A stretch of 64,000 bases of DNA, from contig JAFRBK010000011.1 of NCBI GenBank assembly GCA_017404985.1, positions 62,001 to 126,000 of the forward strand, written 5' to 3'. Shown here piece by piece: positions 35,355 to 43,687 of this stretch. The position numbers and the translations under genes are program-made. Numbering within the stretch: the first letter of the stretch is position 1; every line of letters starts with the position of its first letter. The notes under the pieces are model-generated. The model ran no database searches. It saw only the letters and a list, made by a program, of their open reading frames with translations, and had not been told where the DNA came from. Source of the stretch: Clostridia bacterium (lineage in GTDB: Bacteria > Bacillota > Clostridia > Christensenellales > Aristaeellaceae).

Positions 35355-36836
35355 TTATAATGTAACGCCCTGTTTAAAGATTGCCAGGTCGTGGAACCCG
35401 TTTTGCTCGTTCCGGGTCAGCTTCCCGCCGGCGGTGGCCAGCACCAGTTCCTCCAGCTCCGCCCCCAGCTCCTCCAGGCTCATGCCGTCCAGCAGCCGCC
35501 CGGCGTTGAAGTCGATCCAGTTTGCCTTTTTCGCCGCCAGCGGCGAATTGGTGGCGATCTTCAGCGTCGGCACCGGGCATCCGAAGGGCGTTCCCCGCCC
35601 CGTGGAAAACAGGATCATCTGGGCGCCGGATACGGCCAGGGCCGTGGAGGCCACCAGGTCGTTCCCCGGCGAAGTCAGCAGGTTCAGCCCGGGGGCCGAT
35701 ACCTTTTCGGCGTATTGCAGCACACCCTTCACTTCCGAGGAGCCGCTCTTCTGGGTGCAGCCCAGCGCCTTGTCCTCCAGGGTGGTAATGCCGCCGGCCT
35801 TGTTCCCCGGCGAGGGGTTTTCGTATACCGGCATATGGTAGGATTCAAAATAGGCTTTGAAGTCGTTGATCAGGCGCACTGTCTTCCGGAAAAGCTCCTC
35901 GCTCCCGCACCGGTCCATCAGGATCGTTTCCGCGCCGAACATTTCCGGCACCTCTGTCAGGATCGTGGTCCCGCCCATGGCGGTCAGCCGGTCGCTGAAC
36001 ACCCCGATGGCCGGGTTGGCCGTGATGCCGCTCAGCCCATCGCTGCCGCCGCATTTCAGGCCCACAACCAGCTCGTCCGCCCCACAGGGCTCCCGCCGGT
36101 CCTCCCGCATTCGCGCCGCCAGCTCCTCCAGCAGCGCCATGCCGGCCTCGTGCTCGTCTTCCACTTCCTGGCTCACCAGGAAGCGGACGCGGCTCGCGTC
36201 ATATTCGCCCATCCAGGGTTTGATCTGTTCAATGCCGCTGTTTTCGCAACCCAGCCCCAGCACCAGCACGCCGCCGGCGTTTGGGTGGGTGGCCAGCGCC
36301 GCCAGCACCTTCCGGGTGTTGTCCTGGTCGTCCTCCAGCTGGCTGCATCCATAGGGATGCGGAAAGGCGTAGACGCCGTCAATGCTGCCGCCGGCGAGGC
36401 GCTGCGCGTCCCGGGCCAGGGCCTTGGCCACGTCGTTGACGCATCCGACGGTGGGAATGATCCACAGCTCGTTCCGGATGCCCGGGCGCCCGTTCTTCCG
36501 CCGGTATCCCTGAAAGGTTTTCGCCGGCTGCTTTTCCTGCTTCGGGAAGGTCGGATTCCAGCTGTATTCCTTTTCCCCGGAAAGCAGGGTGTGCAGATTA
36601 TGGGTATGTACGTGGGCGCCGGCGGGAATATCCTCCGTCGCCTCCCCGATCGGGAAACCGTATTTTATGACCGCTTCCCCTTTGCGGATATCCCGCAGGG
36701 CCGCCTTGTGACCCATGGGGATGTCCGTCCGCAGCGTCACCGTGCCGCCGCCCCAGTCGCAAACCGTTCCCGCCGCGAGGGGCTGAAGCGCCACCGCCAC
36801 CGTGTCCTGCGGGCGGATCTGTACCAGTTCCTTCAT
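35355..36836 (-). CDS. uxaA: altronate dehydratase
   Basis: A 493-residue enzyme that dehydrates D-altronate to 2-keto-3-deoxygluconate. The small N-terminal SAF domain (about 1-95, with HVHTHNLHT) and the large C-terminal domain (from about 105) are fused, as in most UxaA. Metal-site Cys-containing segments include GCVNDVAKALA, GLGCENSGIEQIKP and LKCGGSDGLSGITANPAIG. The ATG at 36836 has AAAGGAG upstream; a longer frame reaches 36875 into the gap after uxaB. Confidence 0.96.
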   Translation of the reverse strand: MKELVQIRPQDTVAVALQPLAAGTVCDWGGGTVTLRTDIPMGHKAALRDIRKGEAVIKYGFPIGEATEDIPAGAHVHTHNLHTLLSGEKEYSWNPTFPKQEKQPAKTFQGYRRKNGRPGIRNELWIIPTVGCVNDVAKALARDAQRLAGGSIDGVYAFPHPYGCSQLEDDQDNTRKVLAALATHPNAGGVLVLGLGCENSGIEQIKPWMGEYDASRVRFLVSQEVEDEHEAGMALLEELAARMREDRREPCGADELVVGLKCGGSDGLSGITANPAIGVFSDRLTAMGGTTILTEVPEMFGAETILMDRCGSEELFRKTVRLINDFKAYFESYHMPVYENPSPGNKAGGITTLEDKALGCTQKSGSSEVKGVLQYAEKVSAPGLNLLTSPGNDLVASTALAVSGAQMILFSTGRGTPFGCPVPTLKIATNSPLAAKKANWIDFNAGRLLDGMSLEELGAELEELVLATAGGKLTRNEQNGFHDLAIFKQGVTL

Positions 36837-36858
36837 GCCGGAATCTCCTTTCCCGCGC

Positions 36859-38346
36859 TTACAGGCAGGAGGCAAACGCCGCCTTCGCGCCTTTATCCCG
36901 GATCAGGTTCAGGTTCTGAATCGTAGCTTCCGTGAGCCCCGGCACCTGGTTCAGGTCCCGGCCCCACATGTCGGTGTTGCCCAGCACGGCCTTCACCAGG
37001 TCCTCCGGGCTGTCGTTCCGGTGGTTCCAGTAAAATTCCAGCACCGGGCGGTCATCATTGATGATGTATTCGTTTCCCTTCGGGCGCATCGCATGCAGGC
37101 CCTTCTCATCCAGGCCCTGCAGGTTGCTGGAATAGAAGGCGATATACGCCGCCAGGCTCATGGTCAGGCACTTCGGCAGTTCCCCGGTCTTCTCGATGTA
37201 TTCGAGGAAGGAGGGCATGTTCCGCGCCCTCCATTTGGAGGTGGAGTTCAGGCTGATGCTCATCAGCTCATGGTTCACGAAGGGGTTATTGAACCGGTCC
37301 TGCACCGCCGCAGCAAAGTCTTCCAGATCCTTTTTATCCAGCGGCAGGGTGGGAATCACTTCCTCCTCGAGCATCCTGTTCATGAATCCGCGGACCGTGT
37401 CATCCTCCATGCAGTTCCGGACGATGTCGAAGCCCGCCAGGTACGCTCCCAGCACGAAGCCGGTGTGGGCGCCGTTCAGGATGCGGACCTTCCGCTTCTT
37501 GTAGGGCGTCACGTCGGCCACCACGATTACGGGCACACCGGCCTTTTTAAAGGGCAGCCGATCCTCCAGGCCGTCCGGCCCTTCAATAGCCCAGAAGCCG
37601 AAGACCTCGCCCACGTCCGTCAACGGGTCCTCATATCCGTTGGCGGCCGCCAGGGCTTCCACTTCCTTCGGATCCCGGATCCGCCCGGAAACGATCCGGT
37701 CCACCAGCGTGGAGCAGAAGACGTTCTCCTCATTGACCCAGGTTTTGAATTCCTCTTCCAGCTTCCAGTCGTCGATGTACTGGTTGACGCATTTCAGCAG
37801 CTCTTTGCCGTTGTTGTCAATCAGCTCGCAGCTCAGGATCACGACGCCCTTCTGCCCCGCCTTCCAGCGGCTGTAGAGCACCCGGGTCAGCTTAGCCGGG
37901 AAGGTGTTCGGCGGCACCTGGTCAAAGGTGCTCTCCGTGTCGTGCACAATGCCGGCTTCCGTCGTGTTGCTGACGATGATTTCCAGGTCCGGACTCACAG
38001 CCAGCTCCAGCACCTTATCCCAGTCCGTATAGGGGTTGATGCACCGGCTGACGCAGGAAATCACGCGCTTGTCGTCCACCTTCCGCCCCTGTTCGCTGCC
38101 GCGCAGATGCAGGGTGTAGAGGCCCTCCTGGGTGTTGATCAGATCGGTCAGCCCCTGGGCGATCGGCTGCACCAGCACCACTTTGCCGTTGAACCCGGCC
38201 CGCTCGTTGGCCAGGTCAATAAAGTAGTCCACAAACGCGCGCAGAAAGTTCCCCTCGCCAAATTGCATGACCTTTTCAGGCGCGTTCTCGAGGATGTAAC
38301 CGTCGTAACCTGTATTTTTCAGTACCTGGTAATTGAGCTGTGCCAT
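36859..38346 (-). CDS. uxaB: tagaturonate reductase
   Basis: A 495-residue long-chain mannitol dehydrogenase-family protein that reduces D-tagaturonate to D-altronate with NADH. The cofactor-binding start MQFGEGNFLRAF is near residue 27, SNTTEAGI near 128, and the catalytic Lys/His region KKRKVRILNGAHTGFVLGAYLAG near 290. It is the first gene of the operon, with GGAGGG before its ATG and a promoter plus palindrome 25-65 bases upstream. Confidence 0.96.
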   Translation of the reverse strand: MAQLNYQVLKNTGYDGYILENAPEKVMQFGEGNFLRAFVDYFIDLANERAGFNGKVVLVQPIAQGLTDLINTQEGLYTLHLRGSEQGRKVDDKRVISCVSRCINPYTDWDKVLELAVSPDLEIIVSNTTEAGIVHDTESTFDQVPPNTFPAKLTRVLYSRWKAGQKGVVILSCELIDNNGKELLKCVNQYIDDWKLEEEFKTWVNEENVFCSTLVDRIVSGRIRDPKEVEALAAANGYEDPLTDVGEVFGFWAIEGPDGLEDRLPFKKAGVPVIVVADVTPYKKRKVRILNGAHTGFVLGAYLAGFDIVRNCMEDDTVRGFMNRMLEEEVIPTLPLDKKDLEDFAAAVQDRFNNPFVNHELMSISLNSTSKWRARNMPSFLEYIEKTGELPKCLTMSLAAYIAFYSSNLQGLDEKGLHAMRPKGNEYIINDDRPVLEFYWNHRNDSPEDLVKAVLGNTDMWGRDLNQVPGLTEATIQNLNLIRDKGAKAAFASCL

Positions 38347-38375
38347 GCTTTCACCCTCCGACCTGTTATATTCTG

Positions 38376-38409
38376 GTACAAATGTACACTTTTTTTCTCA
38401 TCCGGTCAA
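38376..38409 (-). promoter_or_regulatory. promoter and palindromic operator of the uxaB operon
   Basis: Minus-strand TTGACC (38409-38404) and TACATT (38386-38381) have a 17-base spacer. The perfect palindrome GTACAAATGTAC... read as gtaca-aa-tgtac (38376-38387) covers the -10 box and the bases after it, a position where a bound repressor would block transcription. It is the only such site I see in the window. A GntR- or LacI-type uronate repressor encoded elsewhere is a reasonable reader. Confidence 0.7.
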
Positions 38410-38413
38410 GAAC

Positions 38414-38456
38414 AAAAAAAGGACCCAAACCCCTGAAATTCATAGGGTTTGGGCCC
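38414..38456 (-). terminator. intrinsic terminator of the EF-G-like gene
   Basis: On the minus strand GGGCCCAAACCC and GGGTTTGGGTCC pair over 12 bases around a 12-base loop, followed by seven T. It lies 70 bases after the EF-G-like stop and directly before the uxaB promoter. Confidence 0.93.
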
Positions 38457-38527
38457 TCTCAGCAAGGAAATACAAAGGATTTCCCCACGTCCGTACATCT
38501 TATGGACAAAACGGACTTTCTGATGGA

Positions 38528-40615
38528 TTATTCGTCCTCGTCCTCTTCGATCTTGGCATTTGCGATGATCTTCTGGGCTTCGGTCTGCGGCACTTCCTCG
38601 TAGCGTTCGAACTTCATGCTGAAGGATCCTCTCGCCTGGGTCATGCTGCGCAGGTCTGTCGCGTACTTGAACATTTCGGCCAGGGGAGCTTCCGCCTCGA
38701 GCAGCTGCATGCTGCCTTCCTGGTTCATGCCCATGATCCGGCCGCGGCGCTTGTTCATGTCGCCCATGATGTCGCCCATGTACTCGTTGGGAACGCGCAC
38801 TTCAATGTGCATGATCGGCTCGAGCAGCACGGGGCTGGCATCCATACAGCCCTTCTTATAGGCGATGCGGGCCGCGGTCTTGAAGGCCATTTCGGAGGAA
38901 TCCACCGGATGGTAGCTTCCGTCATACAGCTTGGCATGCAGGTGCACCATCGGATATCCGGCCAGCACGCCCTTGACGATGTTCTCGCGCAGTCCCTTTT
39001 CGACGCTGGGGATGAAGTTCCGCGGAACCACGCCGCCGACGACCGCGTCTTCGAATTCGAATTCCGCGTCGCTGTCAGTGATGGGGCTGAACTCGATCCA
39101 AACGTCACCGAACTGCCCGTGCCCGCCGGTCTGCTTCTTGTGGCGTCCCTGGACCTTGACGGTTTTGCGGATGGTTTCACGGTACGGGATCTTGGGATCC
39201 TGCAGCACGGCGTTGGCACCGAACTTGGAGGCCAGCTTGTTCTTGACCACGTCCAGGTGCATTTCACCCTGGCCGCTCAGCTCGGTCTCTGTGGTCTCGG
39301 CGTTCTTCTCGATCTTAATGGAGGGATCTTCCTCCGCCAGGCGGTTCAGGCCGCTGAAGACCTTGTCTTCCTCGCCCTGTTTGGCGGCGAACACAGCCTT
39401 GGAGATGCAGGGAGCCGGGAACTCGATTTCAGGATATTTGATCGGGTTGGCAGGATCGCACAGGGTGTCACCGGTGGAGGTGAACTGCAGCTTCGCCAGG
39501 GCGCCCAGGTCGCCGGCATGGAGCTTGTCCACGTTGGTCTGCTTGTTGCCCCGCAGGGAGAACATGCCGCCGGCTTTCTCGGCCTTTTCCTTGTTGGCGT
39601 TGTACAGGGGGGTGGACCCGGTCAGCATGCCGGAGAAAATCCGGAACAGGCTCAGCTTTCCGACAAACGGGTCAGCGATGGTCTTGAACACCAGCGCGCT
39701 GAAGGGCAGGTCGTCCTTGCATTCGCGGGACACTTCCTCGCCGGTCTTGGGGTTCACGCCGGTCACCTTCAGCCCTTCATGGGCAGGAGACGGCAGGTAC
39801 TTGGCCATCAGGTCCATAGTGCGGGCGATGCCGACCCCGGTCAGGGCGGAGCACGCCACGACGGGCACGATGCTGCCGTCCTTCATGCCCTTGCGGAAGC
39901 CGTCCATGATCTCATCATAGGTCAGCTCCTCGCCCTCAAGGTATTTCATCATCAGCTCGTCGTCCGCGGAGGCAGCCTGCTCGGTCAGGAACTCAAAGGC
40001 TTCGTTGACTTCCGCTTCCAGCTCGGCGGGCATGGGCACTTCCTTGCTCTTCTTGTAAGCGCCTTCGTAGGCCTTCTTTTCGAGCACGTTCACAACGCCC
40101 CGGAATCCGGCGCCTGCGCCCAGGGGGATCAGGATCGGCACCACGCTGGCGCCGTATTTCTCGCGCAGCTGCGCGGTCACTTTTTCAAAGTTCGCATGCT
40201 CGCGGTCCATCTGGTTGACCACAAACATCCGGCCCAGCTTGTGGGCGCCGGCGGCATCCCACGCCTTTTCTGCGCCGACGCTCAGCCCGTTCACGCCGCC
40301 GACCACGATCACCGCGGTCTCCGCCACGCGCAGGGGGCCCTGCATTTCGCCGACGAAGTCAAAGTACCCGGGCACGTCGATCACATTGATCACTTTGCCG
40401 TCCCACGGCACGGGAGCGTAGGAAGCGCTGATGGAAAAGCCGCGCTTCTTTTCTTCGGGATCAAAGTCGGAAACGGTCGACCCGTCTTCCACCTTGCCCT
40501 GGCGGTCAATCATTCCGGCAGCGAAGAGCATCGCCTCGGTCAGCGTGGTCTTGCCCTCGCTGCCATGCCCCATGAGGGCAATATTCCGAATGTTTCCGGT
40601 TGTGAATTCAGCCAT
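38528..40615 (-). CDS. elongation factor G-like translational GTPase (EF-G paralogue)
   Basis: A 695-residue protein with the five-domain EF-G layout. Its G-domain motifs differ from main EF-G: P-loop GHGSEGKT at residues 16-23 instead of AHIDAGKT, DVPGYFDF for the DxPG box, and NQMD instead of NKMD near 138. These are the marks of the EF-G-II/FusA2-like branch, whose members act in ribosome recycling or in poorly defined roles rather than as the main translocase. A shorter, acidic C-terminus (EEDEDE) ends it. It has its own promoter and terminator and no str operon neighbours, which supports a paralogue. Confidence 0.93.
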   Translation of the reverse strand: MAEFTTGNIRNIALMGHGSEGKTTLTEAMLFAAGMIDRQGKVEDGSTVSDFDPEEKKRGFSISASYAPVPWDGKVINVIDVPGYFDFVGEMQGPLRVAETAVIVVGGVNGLSVGAEKAWDAAGAHKLGRMFVVNQMDREHANFEKVTAQLREKYGASVVPILIPLGAGAGFRGVVNVLEKKAYEGAYKKSKEVPMPAELEAEVNEAFEFLTEQAASADDELMMKYLEGEELTYDEIMDGFRKGMKDGSIVPVVACSALTGVGIARTMDLMAKYLPSPAHEGLKVTGVNPKTGEEVSRECKDDLPFSALVFKTIADPFVGKLSLFRIFSGMLTGSTPLYNANKEKAEKAGGMFSLRGNKQTNVDKLHAGDLGALAKLQFTSTGDTLCDPANPIKYPEIEFPAPCISKAVFAAKQGEEDKVFSGLNRLAEEDPSIKIEKNAETTETELSGQGEMHLDVVKNKLASKFGANAVLQDPKIPYRETIRKTVKVQGRHKKQTGGHGQFGDVWIEFSPITDSDAEFEFEDAVVGGVVPRNFIPSVEKGLRENIVKGVLAGYPMVHLHAKLYDGSYHPVDSSEMAFKTAARIAYKKGCMDASPVLLEPIMHIEVRVPNEYMGDIMGDMNKRRGRIMGMNQEGSMQLLEAEAPLAEMFKYATDLRSMTQARGSFSMKFERYEEVPQTEAQKIIANAKIEEDEDE

Positions 40616-40710
40616 TGTGTCATTCCTCCAATTGTATTGATTTTCAATTTAAAACGCATCCGCCTGCCCCGAATCCGCGGAACAGGCGAATCAAAGCCCA
40701 ATCAAATGGA

Positions 40711-40739
40711 ATTATATCATAGGTTCCGGGAATTGAAAA
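40711..40739 (-). promoter_or_regulatory. promoter of the EF-G-like gene
   Basis: Minus-strand TTTTCA (40739-40734) and a perfect TATAAT (40716-40711) with a 17-base spacer, leaving a leader of about 90 bases. Confidence 0.7.
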
Positions 40740-40770
40740 GAAAAAGTTTCACGCCGTTTCCGTGCAGCCT

Positions 40771-41739
40771 TTATCCGATGGTGTCCCGGAAAACGCGCTC
40801 CACATTCCGAAAGCTGATACAGTCCAGCTCATACGGAGTGAAGCCCCGCTTCAGCAGCCCATCGAACAGTTCCGGCATATGCCCCGCCGAAGGGATCTCA
40901 AAGGTACCCGATATCCCGTCGAAATCCGTCCCGATCGCGGCGCATTCCAGCCCGCCTGTATTGATCCGGTGGCGAAGCTGTGCCGCCAGCGCATCCACGG
41001 AGCAGTGCGTTTCCTCCGTGTCCGCTGTCAGAAAGCCCGGCAGGAAATTCAGCCCCATCACCCCGCCGCGGTCCGCCAGCGCGCGGATCATCTCGTCCGT
41101 CAGGCTCCGCGGATGGGGGTTCAGCGCCCGGCAGTTGGAATGGGAGGCAATAAACGGCTTTTTCGCCAGCCGCGCCACGTCCCAGAATCCGCCGTCGGAC
41201 AGATGGGAAACGTCGACCACCATCCCCACTTCTTCCATCAAAGGGATGGCTTCCTTCCCGAATGCGGTCAGCCCTTTTCCCATTTCCTCCGCATCGGTGG
41301 AGTTCGGGAATCCGAAGCAGTTCGGGGCGTTCCAGGTCAGCCCCATCACGCGGACGCCCATTTCGTAAAAGCGGCGCAGGTTCTCCGGGTTCCCCTGCAC
41401 GGCGCGCCCATCCTCCATGGAAAGCATGGCGCTGGTTTTTCCCGCCGCGACGTTCCGCGCAATATCCGCCATTGATTCGGCCCGGGCGATGATGTCCCCG
41501 TGATCCCGCATCGTGTTGCTGAAGATTTCGTGCAAAAGCCGGATGTATTCCTCGTCTCCGGGGAAGCCCTCCGTGTCAGGTTCTGCCATGAAGATCGCGT
41601 AGAGCTGCAGCCCGCATCCTCCCCGATGGACTTCGTCCAGGCCCGCCATGGCGCCGGGCACTTCGGAAAGATCCCGCGCCCCGTGCCGCCACGCAGCATA
41701 CAGCGTGTCACAGTGCAGGTCCGCATATGCATAATTCAT
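40771..41739 (-). CDS. membrane dipeptidase (peptidase M19)
   Basis: A 322-residue zinc dipeptidase of the renal dipeptidase family, which cleaves dipeptides including those with a D-residue. Metal ligands are in DLHCDTL at residues 7-13, in SMEDGRA near 110, DVSHLSD near 178 and SHSNCRALNPHPRSL near 200. No signal peptide, so cytoplasmic. The ATG at 41739 is preferred for its fit to the family start (YADLHCDT) and AAAGGTG upstream. It is the last gene of a unit with a VanY-like carboxypeptidase and murI, which suggests handling of cell-wall peptides. Confidence 0.94.
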   Translation of the reverse strand: MNYAYADLHCDTLYAAWRHGARDLSEVPGAMAGLDEVHRGGCGLQLYAIFMAEPDTEGFPGDEEYIRLLHEIFSNTMRDHGDIIARAESMADIARNVAAGKTSAMLSMEDGRAVQGNPENLRRFYEMGVRVMGLTWNAPNCFGFPNSTDAEEMGKGLTAFGKEAIPLMEEVGMVVDVSHLSDGGFWDVARLAKKPFIASHSNCRALNPHPRSLTDEMIRALADRGGVMGLNFLPGFLTADTEETHCSVDALAAQLRHRINTGGLECAAIGTDFDGISGTFEIPSAGHMPELFDGLLKRGFTPYELDCISFRNVERVFRDTIG

Positions 41740-41747
41740 CCGATGTT

Positions 41748-42347
41748 TCACCTTTCGCCGTTTTTTTCCACGAACCACTCCTCCAGCGTCAGACCCTCCC
41801 GGGCCATGATCGCCTTCGCGGCCTCCGCGTCGTCCAAATACCGGATATGCCAGGGTTCGTAATCGTATCCGGTGATGCTTTCCTTCCCTTTTTGGTATCG
41901 CAGAATAAACCCGAACTCCGCCAGCCGGGCGTGGATCGCCGCCCAGAGCCCGTCGTATTCAGGCTTTGTGGATTCCTCGTTTTCATCCACGTCCTCCAGC
42001 GTGCCGTCCGCCTTTTCGATGCGGAAATACAGGTCCAGCGCCAGCCCTGTGTGGTGCTCGGAGCAGCCGGGCGGGGCAACGGTTTTCAGGGCGTATTCCG
42101 CGCCGTATTTCTCCGTAAACCGTACCATGATCTCCCGCTGGCTCTCGACGGTGCGCAGCCCGGAATCCAGGTCAATCCGGATCCCGTCCTCCTCCAGCGC
42201 TTTTTTCAGCCGCAGGTATGCTTCGGCTGTTTTTTTCTCCGCTTCCACACCGTATCCGAAAGAATTGGTGATGGTTACGGTTTTCAGCTCCTTTTCCCAT
42301 CCTTCCGGAAGCGGATGCTGCTTGTTGACCAGAATCATATAGTCCAT
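41748..42347 (-). CDS. D-alanyl-D-alanine carboxypeptidase, VanY-like (M15B)
   Basis: A 199-residue M15B zinc peptidase. Metal-site motifs are SEHHTGLALDL near 95 (His and Asp ligands) and YEPWHIRY near 165 (catalytic Glu-Pro-Trp-His). Most relatives are exported or membrane-tethered, but this one has no signal peptide or membrane helix. The start is uncertain: ATG at 42347, or GTG at 42359, which overlaps the preceding tiny ORF's stop as GTGA. It would trim D-Ala from stem peptides, either inside the cell or after unconventional release. Confidence 0.9.
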   Translation of the reverse strand: MDYMILVNKQHPLPEGWEKELKTVTITNSFGYGVEAEKKTAEAYLRLKKALEEDGIRIDLDSGLRTVESQREIMVRFTEKYGAEYALKTVAPPGCSEHHTGLALDLYFRIEKADGTLEDVDENEESTKPEYDGLWAAIHARLAEFGFILRYQKGKESITGYDYEPWHIRYLDDAEAAKAIMAREGLTLEEWFVEKNGER

Positions 42348-42355
42348 GGTTATCT

Positions 42356-42442
42356 TCACTGCTCCTTCGGGCTGGATTTTCGATCGTTCGGTTTGTTATC
42401 CGTGTTCAGGGTCATCTCCCTGAACATCCTTTTCCGCATCAT
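42356..42442 (-). CDS. possible 28-residue leader or small basic protein
   Basis: A short frame starting with two Met codons, preceded by AGGGAG at an ideal distance, and ending in TGA that overlaps a GTG start of the carboxypeptidase frame. It is rich in Arg, Lys and Asn (ending SSPKEQ). Such an overlap often serves to couple translation of the next gene. Whether the peptide has a function of its own is unknown. Confidence 0.4.
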   Translation of the reverse strand: MMRKRMFREMTLNTDNKPNDRKSSPKEQ

Positions 42443-42473
42443 GTTTTCTCCCTGCCTGCCGTGGCCATGGGGA

Positions 42474-43250
42474 TCAGGCCGGGCCGCTCCCCGGATCCTT
42501 CCGGGCCAGCCACCTCCGCATGGTTTCCAGGGTGGCCTCATCCCCGCTGGTTTCGAAGGTCACGCTACCCTCTGCGGCATCACTCAGCAAATCCGCCCGC
42601 TGCAGCACGCGCCGCAGCTGCCGGGCCGTGCCCTCGTTTCCTTCCGTGATGGCGATGTGCTCCGGCAGCATTTCCCGGATCATCGCCTTCAGGAAAACGT
42701 AATGGGTGCATCCAAGCACCACCGCGTCCACCCGGTCCAGGTCCTGCCGGGAAAACAGGCCTTCCAGATACTTCCGGGCGCCTTCTTCATCCTCCTGCTC
42801 TACCAGCTCCATCAGCCCGACACAGGGCACCTTCTCCGCCCCGGCGCCGTATTGCGCCATGAGTTTCTCAAACTTGGGCTGGTTCAGGGTCAGCGGCGTG
42901 GCCATCACCAGGATTTTCCCGTCCCTGCGCAGCTCCGAGGCCGGCTTCAGCGCCGGCTCCATCGCCACCACCGGAATGTCCAGCTCCTTCCGCAGCGTGG
43001 CCGCAGCGGCCCCCGTGGCGGTATTGCAGGCAATCACCAGCGCCTTGATCCGCTGTTCCAGCAGATGCGCCACCACACCCCGCACGCAGCGAAGCACTTC
43101 CGCCGTGCTTTTGGTCCCGTAAGGAGCGTTCTTCAGGTCCCCATAATAGATGAAATTCTCCCCGGGGAGCAGTTTCACCATGTTCCGCAGCGTGCTGATC
43201 CCGCCGATGCCGCTGTCAAACACGCCAATCGGATCGCGCCTGCTGCCCAT
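42474..43250 (-). CDS. murI: glutamate racemase
   Basis: A 258-residue cofactor-independent racemase that makes D-glutamate for peptidoglycan. The opening PIGVFDSGIGGISTL is at residues 7-21, the first catalytic Cys is in ACNTAT near 74, and the second in LGCTHYVFLK near 184. GGGGGAG precedes the ATG. Length is normal. It heads the unit that continues with the tiny ORF, VanY-like carboxypeptidase and dipeptidase. Confidence 0.97.
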   Translation of the reverse strand: MGSRRDPIGVFDSGIGGISTLRNMVKLLPGENFIYYGDLKNAPYGTKSTAEVLRCVRGVVAHLLEQRIKALVIACNTATGAAAATLRKELDIPVVAMEPALKPASELRRDGKILVMATPLTLNQPKFEKLMAQYGAGAEKVPCVGLMELVEQEDEEGARKYLEGLFSRQDLDRVDAVVLGCTHYVFLKAMIREMLPEHIAITEGNEGTARQLRRVLQRADLLSDAAEGSVTFETSGDEATLETMRRWLARKDPGSGPA

Positions 43251-43327
43251 GCCGCTCCCCCTCTCTCATCCGTTTTTTGTCCCGCTTATTCTACCAAATT
43301 CACCCATGGTTGTCCATATCAGCTGAT

Positions 43328-43356
43328 TTGCCTCTCCCAGCCAAAAGAAGTATAAT
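43328..43356 (+). promoter_or_regulatory. promoter of the DUF951 gene
   Basis: TTGCCT (43328-43333) and a perfect TATAAT (43351-43356), 17 bases apart. Confidence 0.75.
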
Positions 43357-43411
43357 GCCGGGGAATAAACTCCCGTTCCCTATCGTTATGGATTGATGAG
43401 GAGGATCCCCC

Positions 43412-43633
43412 ATGGTTGAGCCCATTCTGGTCGGCGATGTCATTCTCTCCCGTAAGCCCCATCCCTGCGGCGGCAGCGAGTGGACCGTGACCCGTACCGG
43501 CGCGGATATCAAGATGAAATGCAACACCTGCGGCCGCGTGGTCATGCTGGACCGCGAAAGCTTCCTCAAGCGGCGGAAGGCGCTGGTTTCCCGGGGCGCC
43601 GAGCTTGCGAACCCTTCCGGGACTATGATATAA
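43412..43633 (+). CDS. DUF951 family protein
   Basis: A 73-residue protein of the DUF951/YyzM family, conserved in Firmicutes and often encoded beside DNA-replication or chromosome-segregation genes. It has the family pattern GDVILSRKPHPCGGSEWTV with one Cys and a later CNTCGR pair, which suggests a small zinc-binding beta fold, followed by MLDRESFLKR. GGAGGA precedes the ATG. Its role is not established. The usual neighbours are absent here. Confidence 0.94.
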   Translation: MVEPILVGDVILSRKPHPCGGSEWTVTRTGADIKMKCNTCGRVVMLDRESFLKRRKALVSRGAELANPSGTMI

Positions 43634-43634
43634 T
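43605..43634 (+). promoter_or_regulatory. promoter of the secreted-protein gene at 43688
   Basis: TTGCGA (43605-43610) and a perfect TATAAT (43629-43634), 18 bases apart, lying inside the 3' end of the DUF951 gene. Confidence 0.65.
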
Positions 43635-43687
43635 ACAATATAGTTTTGCCCGTTTCCCGGGCGGACTGATTTTATGAAAAAAGGCCG

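Noticed and set aside
38333-41368. A 1,011-codon open frame on the plus strand across the EF-G-like gene and dipeptidase
   Set aside because: It spans two convincing minus-strand genes and the gap between them, has no ribosome site, and shows the low-information composition of shadow frames.
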